In this document: positions 13,314 through 23,051 of the stretch, in pieces
Layout: every line of letters begins with the position of its first letter
How positions within the stretch are numbered: position 1 is the first letter of the stretch
Assembly (NCBI RefSeq): GCF_038396675.1
Contig: NC_088930.1
Span: 39,929,501 to 39,993,500 of the forward strand
Direction of reading: 5' to 3'
Source of the DNA: Hydra vulgaris
Lineage: Eukaryota > Cnidaria > Hydrozoa > Anthoathecata > Hydridae
DNA length: 64,000 nt
The notes under the pieces: generated by a model
What the model was told of the DNA's origin: nothing
The model's database searches: none
What the model saw: the letters and a program-made list of their open reading frames with translations, nothing else
Position numbers and translations under genes: made by a program

Positions 13314-14786
13314 AATATGCTATATATTACTGCGAAACAAAAGAATCACTGGCGCCAAATCTAAAAAATACAAGAACTTCAAGAGCTCAATAATATCTTT
13401 ATCATGATTTGCAACCTATCATCACTCCCCATGTGGCATAAAAGAAAGAGGAGCGAAAGAAAAAAGTTCCCAGGTCGAAATAAATGAGGGCAATATTTAT
13501 TTTTTCGCACGGGTCGCGTCGCCATAGAGTCTATATGTCGCCATAGAGTCCAGAAATTGTAATGCCTTGTGAAGTTGTGTAAGCTTTCCATTTGATATAC
13601 CTGACAACAAAAAATAATAACAATAATAAAAATTGAAAAATATAAACACATGTACTAGTATAAGCAATATATGATAGCTATACCAAAGTATAAAAGGTTA
13701 CCTTTACGATAGGGTGATTCTAGGAATGAATTGAAGAGGGAGGTGAATCCTCAAAATGTGCTGACTGCTTTCTTAAAAAAAAACCTAAAAAACTCTTAGC
13801 TATTAAGTTACAACAAAGAAACGAAAAAGAAAAGAAAAGTGTTTTTTGTGCTTTTTTGCGCTTAAGCCTTTGAGTCGACAAGACGTGTTTTTGTTCGAGC
13901 GTAAGTTTTCAGGAGTATTTCTCTCGTACTTTTTTTATTTTTTTCGTACTTTTTTTATTTTTTATTTTTTTTGTTTTGTCTTATTCTTTTTATAATCATT
14001 ATTTACTTCTCTATTTATTGCTTCATTTATTGCTTCATCTATTAGCTTATTAGTTACTTTTCTATTCTAAAATCACAGTATACTATATTACCTATACTCG
14101 TGTCTAAAATACAGTCTTTGCTGTACTTCGCACACCTATATTTATATATACCTATACTTATATTTTATTATATTATTATATTTATATCTTATTTACATAT
14201 TATTATCATAAAAATATTTATAGCTAAGATTTTATTTATGCTTCAGTTCGCTTATATTTTTACAGAGTTTTAAAAAGTTGTTATTTTTATTTTTTTTATT
14301 TTTTTATTTTATTATTTTTTTTTCTTAAGTTATTCTTTTCATAGTCTTTAATTGCCAACTAATTGCGCTAGCGATATTTTATTTGTTCTACTCAACAAAT
14401 TTTGAGAATAATTTTTTCACACTTTTTCTTAATTTTATTGTGCCTTTGACAAATCCAAAACTTATTATTAATCAATAAATACATTTACGGAAATTTATGA
14501 CAATATATTACCGAAAAATTTTTACTAATTATTTTATTTTTAATACATATCTACGAAAGAAATATATATTATTTCAATATTTCTATTTTTTAATTTTTTA
14601 ATTTTGTTATTCAAAAGCTTTTTACGTGAACAAAAATTTATACATAAGTATAAACATGGTAAAATCTTATTTATTATAACATAAATATAAAAAAGTATTA
14701 TCTACCGCATCCAAATACAAAACCGCCAAAATTTAAAATATTCTAAAAATATCAGCATCAAAATATCCTAAAAAACAATTATATAT
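13314..14786. other. Unassigned AT-rich DNA
   Basis: Contains poly-T-rich stretches around 13920-14330. A minus-strand frame at 13651-13379 is open but shows no recognisable domain. I see no gene. Confidence 0.5.
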
Positions 14787-14985
14787 GCGGCCGTGGCGCA
14801 ATGGTTAGAGCGCTTGCTTTATAAGCAGGAGACCCAGGGTTGAAACGAGCTCTGGACAAATTTTCGCGTCACGGTAAGGAAGGAGGCGTGAACTTCCTGG
14901 TTAAATGCACTTCCGCGGTGTTCTGTGACAAGACCGTAAGGACTTCTTGGGGCACCTAAAAAAAAAATAATAATAATAAAAAATA
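14787..14985 (+). mobile_element. tRNA-derived SINE
   Basis: The 5' part resembles a tRNA. It has an A-box-like TGGCGCAATGGTTAGAGCGC, an anticodon stem with a TTTATAA loop (TAT anticodon position), and a damaged B box GGTTGAAAC. A non-tRNA body follows (CACGGTAAGGAAGGAGGCGT and onward), ending in an A-rich/(AAT)n tail near 14960-14985. The body and tail, and the lost B-box base, indicate a SINE rather than a tRNA gene. It sits directly upstream of LINE-E. Confidence 0.8.
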
Positions 14986-15062
14986 ATAACAATTATCTTA
15001 AAAAATACAAACGATATCTCTGCAATAAATATTCGCGTATCAAGAAAAAATAATAAAACCCA

Positions 15063-15800
15063 CTGCTACGGCAAACACAACAGTAAACTCCCAGGTAGCA
15101 GCCCTCCGTGACGAGCTCACAAAGCAAATAGAAGCACTCACCGCAAGATTCATAGCCGCTGAACTTCAGACAGGCAACCAGAAGATTGAACTAGCAAACA
15201 TGAACTCAATCATAAACACTCAGTACTCAACAATCGCAAACTTGAAAGCCATCATTGCACAACACAGCACCAGCACACAAGTTAGTACAACACTAACAGC
15301 CACCAGTTGAAACCATGTTGTCAGCAAAAACGCTTAAACTCTCAAAAAAAACCAACAACAAATTGACATGATAGATACCATTGCCAAAGAATCAAAAGAA
15401 TCATCCAAGGAATAAACAATTCAATTTCATCCGACCAGTACGACCAAAAGCATCACGATCAAACTGAAATTAACAAAGTCCTCCACCTTATTGGTGCTGA
15501 CAAAGATAAGTACCTTGCTTTCTTCCACCTTACTCCTCGTGAATCTGTTGGAAAACCAATCAAAACAAGACCGCTAGTCATCACATTTCCTAGAGAAAGC
15601 GACCGTAACCACGTACTGAAACTGTCCAGTCTGTTCTTCCGAGTCGCAACGAACCGAGCCAACTATACCACACTCTTCATTAACCCTGACCTAACGGCAG
15701 TCGAAAAGAACTTAGCATGGCAACTACGCACTGAATGCAAAAAACAAAAAGATATCTCTACCTGCAACATCAACAACTTTGTTCGTAATACGAAGTAACA
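15063..15800 (+). mobile_element. LINE-E ORF1 remnant
   Basis: The plus-strand frame 15063-15310 encodes an alanine/glutamine-rich, coiled-coil-like segment with VAALRDELTKQIEAL. After stops, a second part (about 15450-15760) encodes RPLVITFPRESDRN and LFINPDLTAVEKN, which resemble the RNA-binding part of CR1-type ORF1 proteins. Several stops and frame changes make it non-functional. Base composition is clearly less AT-rich than its neighbours, consistent with a different LINE family from LINE-A, B and C. Confidence 0.7.
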
Positions 15801-16059
15801 AGGATGAAAGAAATTATCAAAACCATATATACAATAATCAACTAACGTCTCAAACCTACCACACCAATAAAAGACCAAGCTAGCAACAACAAATAATACT
15901 TAAATATCCAGCACAATCCTGTACCAAACTCAACAAAAATTAAGCGGCCGACGAACTCATCATCATATGATCGACGACCTCTTCCAATAAGCCCAAAACC
16001 AAAATTAAAACAACCAACACAACCAAATGAGAAGCTAGAACAACTCATCTACTGGGCCA

Positions 16060-17620
16060 ATAACCCTTGCTCGCTTAATGGTCAGAAAATCAACAAACTT
16101 AGAGCTAAAGCCACCTCAATAGACCCCTTACTTCAACCGCACATAATTTTGATTACCAAGATTTGGTTCACAGACACATCCGACACAAAATTGGTAGGGT
16201 ACCAACTGTTCAATAAAAACAGATTCAGAAGAGGAGGAATTACCATCTACACAAAAGAAAACCTCGATTGTTCTTACACCAAAATTGACCAACTCAACCG
16301 CACCTCTATTGAGCAAGTCTGAATTAAACCAAAATTTCAAAACGAATTGATTCTACTAGGCTGTCTCTACCGCCCTCATGATCTAAACAACTCAACGCTC
16401 GATGAAATAATAAGTTTAATAAGCACTGCATCTGAAAAATACAATTCAATTGGCTGCTTAACCTTACCCGCGTACAGCGACTTCAATTTCAGCAATACTG
16501 TGTACTCACATGTCGACGTAGGAGGTGGTATTGCGACTGCTGCATATGTACAAAACGATAGACCGACAGATTGTAAATTTAAGACTGTCTCAAAGAAAAT
16601 CATCTGAATCAGCTAATAACCTTTCTGACCTATCGCAGCACTCGTGAGGAGCCTCCAAAAAAGGAGAAGCACTCTTTTTCCTTATCTACATTAACGATCT
16701 TGGACCACTTCTTTTCCTTATCTACATTAACGAAAAAATGCAACACCACTTTAAAATGTATGCAGATGGCTGTAAAATAACCGGAGTTATCGAATCGAAT
16801 CATGACATCATAAAACTCTAAGCCGATACCAACGAAGCTGTGAAGTGGTCGCACACCTGGTTCATGTCTTTTAATGTTGACAAGTGCAAAGTCATGCACA
16901 CTGGGCACAGCAAAAAAAATATCAACTGCAACTTATACAATGAACAACCTAGTAGGCCAACCGCACCAGCTATCATTTACATCATCTAAACGAGACCTAA
17001 GCGTTGCTATAACGATCTGAAAGTTAAAAAATAAGTCTGCACGGCTGCATCAGCTGGCAATCGATGCTTGGCAGGCTCAAAAAAGGCTTTTAGAGGTCGA
17101 GATTAAGCATTGTGACGTACACTGTACACTTCATACATGCGCCCACACCTTGAATTTGCAGTACAAACTGTTTCTAGCTCAAGACATAGCCAAGCTAGAG
17201 CAAGTTCAACGTTGAGCCACAAAACATATTGCCATTTTAAAACACCTGCCGTATACTCAGAGACTAGCAAGCCTTAACCTAACAACACTAACCGAACGAC
17301 GTGAAAGAGGAGACCTAATTGAGCAATACAAAATTACGAACAAAATCAACAAAATTAACTTCCAGGTCTCTCAATTTCAACCAAACATCGAGGTCTCAAA
17401 GTACAGCCTTCGTCCGCGTGGACACACAAAACAATTAAAGGCACAATTTGTTAGAATTTGCGTTGAATGAAACAACTTCATCACCAATCGTGTAGTCAAA
17501 CCATGGAATGCCTTAAGCCAAAAAGCAGTGGACTCAAAGAACTAAAACACTTTTAAATATGAATTTTCTTGCTCCAGCATCTTCACTTAAGACATAATTG
17601 TAAAACTGTTTTCATCACAG
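16060..17620 (+). mobile_element. LINE-E ORF2 remnant (endonuclease, RT end, C-terminus)
   Basis: Plus-strand coding fossils of a CR1-type ORF2. 16070-16600 is AP-endonuclease with IILITKIWF, GGITIYTKENL, LLGCLYRPHD and an internal stop at 16321. Most of the RT is then missing. 16671-16910 retains LFLIYIND and MYADGCKI, where the usual YADD is YADG. 17040-17560 holds the C-terminal region with AKLEQVQR, a stop, LPYTQRLASLNL and RRERGDLIEQYKI. A ~36-bp piece around YIND is locally duplicated (16671-16735). Confidence 0.8.
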
Positions 17621-17694
17621 AATGGCCTGATGTGCCACTCTTTCTCAACATTATGTAAATTTTTTTGACTATGAGTTAAACAAAAATTATGCTA

Positions 17695-17790
17695 TCATGA
17701 GTTTGTTCAAGTTTATACGTGTTTGTTCAAGTTTATACGTGTTTGTTCAAGTTTATACGTGTTTGTTCAAGTTTATACGTGTTTGTTTAA
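17695..17790. repeat. 20-bp tandem repeat in the LINE-E 3' region
   Basis: GTTTGTTCAAGTTTATACGT is repeated four times almost perfectly, with a fifth partial unit. Tandem units near the 3' end are common in CR1/L2-type LINEs. Confidence 0.9.
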
Positions 17791-17852
17791 GGAACAATAT
17801 ATATTCCTGGTCACGTAGTAGAATAAATTGAATTATTTAACATTTAAAATAA

Positions 17853-18095
17853 TCATAAATCACTTAGCGTGAATAATTTATTAGTCCTAACTGACAAACA
17901 AAATTTATGTAGTTCCATAATTGTCTTCTCTATTTTGGAGCTTTGGCCTCCAAGATCAGCTTTCTTCAGACCTTCCTCGTTTGGTTGTTTCTTTAAATAC
18001 AAACTAATCGTTTGCTTTAGTGCGTCGTAATTTTTGGGGTACCATAAACTTGTCTCCATCGGAAACTTTTTGACTTTTTTTTTATAGAAACTCAT
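17853..18095 (-). CDS. Unrecognised 80-codon open frame
   Basis: The predicted peptide is lysine-rich and hydrophilic with YPKNYDALKQTISLYLKKQ and GGQSSKIEKTIMELHKFCL. Its composition looks more protein-like than most chance frames in this AT-rich DNA. I do not recognise a domain. It may be a fragment of a transposon protein or one exon of an unknown gene. It lies between the LINE-E tail and an (AT)n tract, with no neighbouring gene on its strand. Confidence 0.25.
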   Translation of the reverse strand: MSFYKKKVKKFPMETSLWYPKNYDALKQTISLYLKKQPNEEGLKKADLGGQSSKIEKTIMELHKFCLSVRTNKLFTLSDL

Positions 18096-18422
18096 ATTTT
18101 ATATACTTTTAAAATAAAGCGGCAATAAATAAAATAAAGCGGCAAATGCTTCTTTTTTTTCAAAAGTATCAGGATTTTTCATGTTTGCAGTAAAAATCAC
18201 ACAAGTTTTACATAAATCAATCCAAAGAAGTCTTCAAAACATTTTTATACAAAGTTTAAATTTTTCTATTAAAATGTCCCAAAACATTTTTTTTTTACGC
18301 CAAAAACAGATTCACATATTTTTGAATTTATTAACATAATAAACAATATATTAATATTAAAGAACCAAAAATAATAATGCTAATTGTGTATCATCAAAGG
18401 GTGTCCTATCATAATAGTATAG

Positions 18423-18426
<4 letters not shown>

Positions 18427-18511
<85 letters not shown>
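18427..18511. repeat. (AT)n microsatellite
   Basis: About 85 bp of TA repeat between the open frame at 17853 and the Ebony-like gene. Confidence 0.97.
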
Positions 18512-18513
<2 letters not shown>

Positions 18514-18947
18514 CGTTGAAAAATGAAAATTTTAAGCGTAGTTTGTGACCTTTAAAAGGTGTAATCAAAAGGGATTACTCTCTTGAAAGGTTGACAAGAT
18601 AAATTTTTAATAACTGTTTGAACTATAAAGAGGTAGTCATAACAACAATCATGATCGTGACATAAAGTAATCGTTGTATGAATACCTCGATACAAGGTAT
18701 AAATATCAAAGCTTAAGACAACTAAAATTATGTAAAATAAAACAATTAAATTTTACTATCTCAACTACTTGTTTAAATCTTATCTTTTGCTTCCCCGTTT
18801 AGCTAAAGGTTTGTTACGTTCTTGAAAAACGCTTTACCGGCCCTTTTACATTACTATAATTTTACATGAGGTTGAGCAAATTTATTTGCGTTATTTAATT
18901 TTTAGTTTTATCATAATTTCAACTTTGAAGATATTGACAATTTGTAA

Positions 18948-18961
18948 ATTTTATTTTTCAG
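18948..18961 (+). promoter_or_regulatory. Splice acceptor just before the Ebony-like start codon
   Basis: A pyrimidine-rich TTTTATTTTTCAG ends at 18961, 9 nt before the ATG at 18971. This fits the 3' end of a 5' UTR intron. It could also be a spliced-leader trans-splicing acceptor, a process known in Hydra. The sequence alone cannot decide between them. Confidence 0.6.
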
Positions 18962-18970
18962 ATACAAAAA

Positions 18971-21484
18971 ATGGATTCTGGAATAACCTATGGTAGAACA
19001 ACGAGCTATTTAAAAGAAAATGATTTCTTTTCCTACTACAACCGAATTGAAGATAGTTCTGGAAAAACGCTTATCAACCCAAATCAAGAAGTTGTCACAT
19101 ATCGGACATTACACTTAATGGTACAAAATATATCACAAAATTTTCACGAGCTGTTTAATGTTAAACCAAATGAAATCGTGGCATTGCTAATTCCAAATGG
19201 ATGCAATCGCATAGCGGCAATACTTGCTCTGAGTAAACTTGGAATACCATTCTGTCCATTGGAAGAACCTCTCACAGAAAAAATGTTGTTTTGTATGTCA
19301 CAAATTAAAGCCAATATTTTAATTACTGAAAATAACTTTAACAATGAGTTTCATGCAAATTTAAAAGATTTAAATATCATAAATATTAAAACGCTACTGG
19401 TACCAGTAGAAATTTTAACTAATAATTATACTTGTTCAATCATAAAAAGTAGCTTATTTTGTGTTCTTTTTACAAGTGGGAGTACGGGCAATCCTAAAGC
19501 AGTAAAAATAACTCATGAAAATATGATTCAAACAGTTGAATGGTTTAGATCTGATTTCGATTACGAACTAAATGAGATGATGTGTTCAAAGACAAACTTC
19601 ATATTTATTGATTACTTTACAGAAACTTTATCCGCAATATGCATGAAAGAGTCGTGTTTGTTTCTGAGACCGGATCAAGTTAAAAACTCAAAACTTTTCT
19701 TAGACTTTTTGAGTAAATACAAAGTTACACGGTTATATACAAGTGTAAGTTTACTGAGGTCGTCACTTTTGTTGTTAAATAATGGTTACAACAGTGAGTT
19801 GTATCTTCGAGAAATATGGAGTAGCGGAGAAGATTTGCATCATTCTTTAGTGGTCGACTTTTTTAAATGTCTTCCACACGTTAAACTCTGGAATGTTTAT
19901 GGAAGTAGCGAAACTTGTGGTAATATCATGTATAGTAAAATGGATCCATCAAATATTGTTAACGCCTCAAAAGAAACTTTCATTGGTGAAATTGTGTTAC
20001 CGGATGCGGTTGTTTACTTAGTAGATTCAAGCGGTAATCTAATTAATAATCTGTTTGAAATAGGAGAGCTATGGGTTGCTGGATCGGTAGTATCACCTGG
20101 TTATCTAGCTGAAGGTGCTGAAAATATGAAATATTTTGAAAAAAATCCTTTCTATTACGGTGCAGATGAAAAATTTCAAACTGTATACAAAACGGGCGAC
20201 TTCGCTGTTCGCCGTGAAAATGGAATTTATAAAGTAGGTCGCAACAAGGATTTTTTTAAAATAAGAGGTAATAAAGTGAATATTTCAGAAATTGAGAAAA
20301 CAATTCAATCATTTTATCCTAGTTATATGGTTGCAGTTGTAGCACAAGTTGTAAATGAAATAACTGAAATTTACTGTTTCATCTCGCCGCCAACAACATC
20401 AATAAAATGTGTTCTTAAAGAACTGAGCAGTAAAATGGCACCATTCATGATCCCAAGAATACTATTTATAGATACAATGCCTAAAACTGACGGATCTGAT
20501 AAGATAGATCGTCAAAAACTGATTTCTCTGATCCCATCAAACAGAAATAATGTCCTTTCAATAGAAGAAATATCTTTGAAACCAATCAAGAGCCAATTTA
20601 AATATATTACAGCAATGGCTTTAAATACTGATACTTCAACTATCGATCTAGACTGTAGTTTTTTTGAATTGGGCGGAGACTCTGTGAGTGTATGGGTTTA
20701 TATTGAGAATCTGAAAAAAATTGGATTTGACGTAACCTTTGAAAACGTTAGTGCAGCGCGCTCTATAAACGAAATTACAGATAAACTTACAACGCAAGGC
20801 AACAATAATGAACAGCCCATAAAAGATCAAGAAATCAAAGTTTATAACTTCTCCGAAGTTAGCAATGATGTTTTAGATGTACTTTATGAGCAGCAAGCTA
20901 AAGCGTTTTTGGAAGTAGAAGTACTTACAAAGTATTTGATGGATCCAAACTATGAAATTAAATTTCGCTGTTTTATGAAAAAAATTATTACGAACTATCC
21001 TTGCCATTCATTTTACGCAATGTTGTGTGGAAAACCTGTTGGTGCAGTTCTTTGTCATTCTTTAAATGCACCCTTAGATTTAAGTTTTTCTCCAGCTATT
21101 GATGAAATGTTTTTAATGTATGATAAAGTATTAAACAAAATTTACCCACTTTCCAAATTTAAAGTATTAGACTTTACAACTCTGCATGCAAATTTGGATT
21201 TGCCGAGAGATATCGCTTGTCAAGTCATTGTTGAGCTTTCAAAGCGTGTGGTTGAGTTTGCTATTAAACAGAAGTTTGACGTTGTAAGCACGCTCAATAA
21301 CAATGACGCTACTTTTAAAGTGGATACATCTCTTTTAGGATTTAAACATGTTGCAAACCTTGATCTCGGTAAAATATGCATTGATGGTGAATACCCGTTT
21401 AAAAGCGGTAAAGATATCAAAAGTCGTATTTGTATTAAGTATCTTAGCGAAAGCGCCAGGAGTTATTTTAGTGATGAACTTTAA
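18971..21484 (+). CDS. Ebony-like adenylation-thiolation-amine condensing enzyme
   Basis: An uninterrupted 837-residue frame with NRPS-type organisation. Residues 1-520 form an adenylation domain: phosphate-binding loop LFTSGSTGNPKAV (167-178), NVYGSSETCGN (308-318), YKTGDF (406-411), KVGRNKDFFKIRGNKV (421-436) and a catalytic lysine region PKTDGSDKIDR (504-514). A carrier domain follows with FFELGGDSV (564-572), where Ser571 would take phosphopantetheine. Residues ~620-837 resemble the GNAT-like amine-accepting domain of Drosophila Ebony, which joins beta-alanine to dopamine or histamine (879 residues). Architecture and length fit that family; the substrate here is inferred only. There is no signal peptide, so it is probably cytosolic. 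The gene is intronless in its coding region, which is unusual for a large animal gene. It could also be a fungal or bacterial-type NRPS-like enzyme acquired by transfer. Confidence 0.85.
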   Translation: MDSGITYGRTTSYLKENDFFSYYNRIEDSSGKTLINPNQEVVTYRTLHLMVQNISQNFHELFNVKPNEIVALLIPNGCNRIAAILALSKLGIPFCPLEEPLTEKMLFCMSQIKANILITENNFNNEFHANLKDLNIINIKTLLVPVEILTNNYTCSIIKSSLFCVLFTSGSTGNPKAVKITHENMIQTVEWFRSDFDYELNEMMCSKTNFIFIDYFTETLSAICMKESCLFLRPDQVKNSKLFLDFLSKYKVTRLYTSVSLLRSSLLLLNNGYNSELYLREIWSSGEDLHHSLVVDFFKCLPHVKLWNVYGSSETCGNIMYSKMDPSNIVNASKETFIGEIVLPDAVVYLVDSSGNLINNLFEIGELWVAGSVVSPGYLAEGAENMKYFEKNPFYYGADEKFQTVYKTGDFAVRRENGIYKVGRNKDFFKIRGNKVNISEIEKTIQSFYPSYMVAVVAQVVNEITEIYCFISPPTTSIKCVLKELSSKMAPFMIPRILFIDTMPKTDGSDKIDRQKLISLIPSNRNNVLSIEEISLKPIKSQFKYITAMALNTDTSTIDLDCSFFELGGDSVSVWVYIENLKKIGFDVTFENVSAARSINEITDKLTTQGNNNEQPIKDQEIKVYNFSEVSNDVLDVLYEQQAKAFLEVEVLTKYLMDPNYEIKFRCFMKKIITNYPCHSFYAMLCGKPVGAVLCHSLNAPLDLSFSPAIDEMFLMYDKVLNKIYPLSKFKVLDFTTLHANLDLPRDIACQVIVELSKRVVEFAIKQKFDVVSTLNNNDATFKVDTSLLGFKHVANLDLGKICIDGEYPFKSGKDIKSRICIKYLSESARSYFSDEL

Positions 21485-22334
21485 TATGAAGTGTAAACAA
21501 TTATATTATTCAATTTTTTAATTAATTCTGCTTAAGAATGCTTTTATTGTTTGTCTACTTATGATGCAATGTTTTTTTTTATTTTTTACTTATGATGCAA
21601 TGTTTTTATCGAGTTAATATTAGTAAGGTAGGCATTGTTTGTACGCGCGTGAAACTACTTTTTTTTTAGTTTTACGCGTGTATTTACACATACATTTTTA
21701 TCAATTATTTTGACAATTGCACCAAAAAACCTTGTATAGTTTAACCTAATAATATTTTTAAGTTAGTTAAATTAATTTATAAACCCTACCTAAATAAGTA
21801 TTGAAATATCTTTCTTTTATTTAAAAAAATGCTGGCCCAAGCAGAAACCCTCAGTCGATGTATGTAAACTCAACTGCACTTATCCCTTTTTAACTCAGTC
21901 GATGTATAAACTATCTTACTATGCCTATCCCTATTTAAGTCAGAGAGTCTAAACTTTACTGCAACTATATCTAAACCAGTCGATTTATGTACGGATTGAT
22001 GCACTTATTCGATGAAAATTAAAAGTCGTTTGTTTGTACGCGCGGACAAACATTGATTTCCTATTAATAGAGAATACTTTTATTGGACCAAAGATTGCTA
22101 AAGCAAAAAGTTTAAAAACGATTGATTTTAAAGAGAGTTTTTTTTTTTTTTAATTTTACAGTCTGGTTTTTTTTTTGTCTTGATAAACGTTGCATTAAAT
22201 TAAATTTCTAATTATAATTTAAATTATTATTTTATTAACAATTTTATACTAATAATTGTACTACTTTAGGTATATTATATTCATTTGTATTAAAACTTTT
22301 ATCTAATATTAAATGCTTATAGAAACCAGTAACT
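21485..22334. other. Unassigned DNA downstream of the Ebony-like gene
   Basis: A ~25-bp duplication (ACTTATGATGCAATGTTTTT twice) lies at about 21558-21608. An imperfect ~45-bp tandem repeat around CTCAGTCGATGTATGTAAAC lies at about 21849-22010. No clear AATAAA is seen close to the stop codon and no gene is recognised. Confidence 0.5.
21849..22010. repeat. Imperfect ~45-bp tandem repeat
   Basis: Three to four diverged units share CAGTCGATGTAT, TAAACT and a TATCCCT(A/T)TTTA end. Confidence 0.6.
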
Positions 22335-22422
22335 GTCGTTCTTACAATGTAAGATTGTTTATGTAAAAAGGACAGCTTTAATGTAAGAACGACAAAATAT
22401 GTCATATTTTGTCGTTCTTACA
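22335..22422. repeat. Near-perfect hairpin with extra half-copy
   Basis: TGTAAGAACGACAAAATATG (22382-22401) is followed after one base by its exact reverse complement (22403-22422). A further copy of the outer 12 bp, GTCGTTCTTACA, is at 22335-22346. This looks like a small fold-back or MITE remnant. Confidence 0.85.
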
Positions 22423-23051
22423 AACAAGCTGTACCGCTAAACAAAAGAATTAAAGATACGAGAGCAAACAGCAAGCAATTTAATGCTACATATACTATAT
22501 AATTGTCTTTTATTCATAATATTTTGGAGGACTCCGAAAATTGATTTAGCCTAGGGCCCTTGAAGATGTATTTCCGGTCCTGACGGCACTATTGCAAGTA
22601 CAACAAAATTGGCAATTAATTCTTTCTTGGACCATACACGGCGTTAAGTTTTGGCCAAAAATCTCTCAAGGTGAATTGTTTGCGCGACTATCAAACTAAG
22701 TGTCGTATAGACTGGATTATTTCTGTCTTTTGTTCCATTTTCACTAAAATATACAGTTAAGTAAGTTAAGTAAGTAGGGATGAAAGTCTAATTGCTCAAA
22801 AAGTGAATGTTTTAATGTGTTCATATGTTTAGGGTCATATTTACTTATAGGCTTTATAAGCTATAGCCTAGGCGGCAAATCTTCCTTTTTGGGAGGGGGT
22901 GGGGGGCAAATTTCGGTAAACTTTTTTTATTTTGTAAAAAGCGCAGCCGGAATACGGAACTCGTTTGACGATGGGAGGTTCAGAGTGAATAAATGATATT
23001 AAATGAGGTTGATTCTGTGCAACACGTGAGTTGTTACGATATCGTAGAGTA

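Noticed and set aside
13379-13651. A 90-codon minus-strand frame starting with a hydrophobic stretch
   Set aside because: The signal-peptide look comes from AT-rich DNA, and the rest shows no domain or conservation clue.
14787-14857. A tRNA gene (TAT anticodon position) at the SINE head
   Set aside because: The B box has lost a base, the aminoacyl stem does not close cleanly, and a SINE body with an A-rich tail follows.
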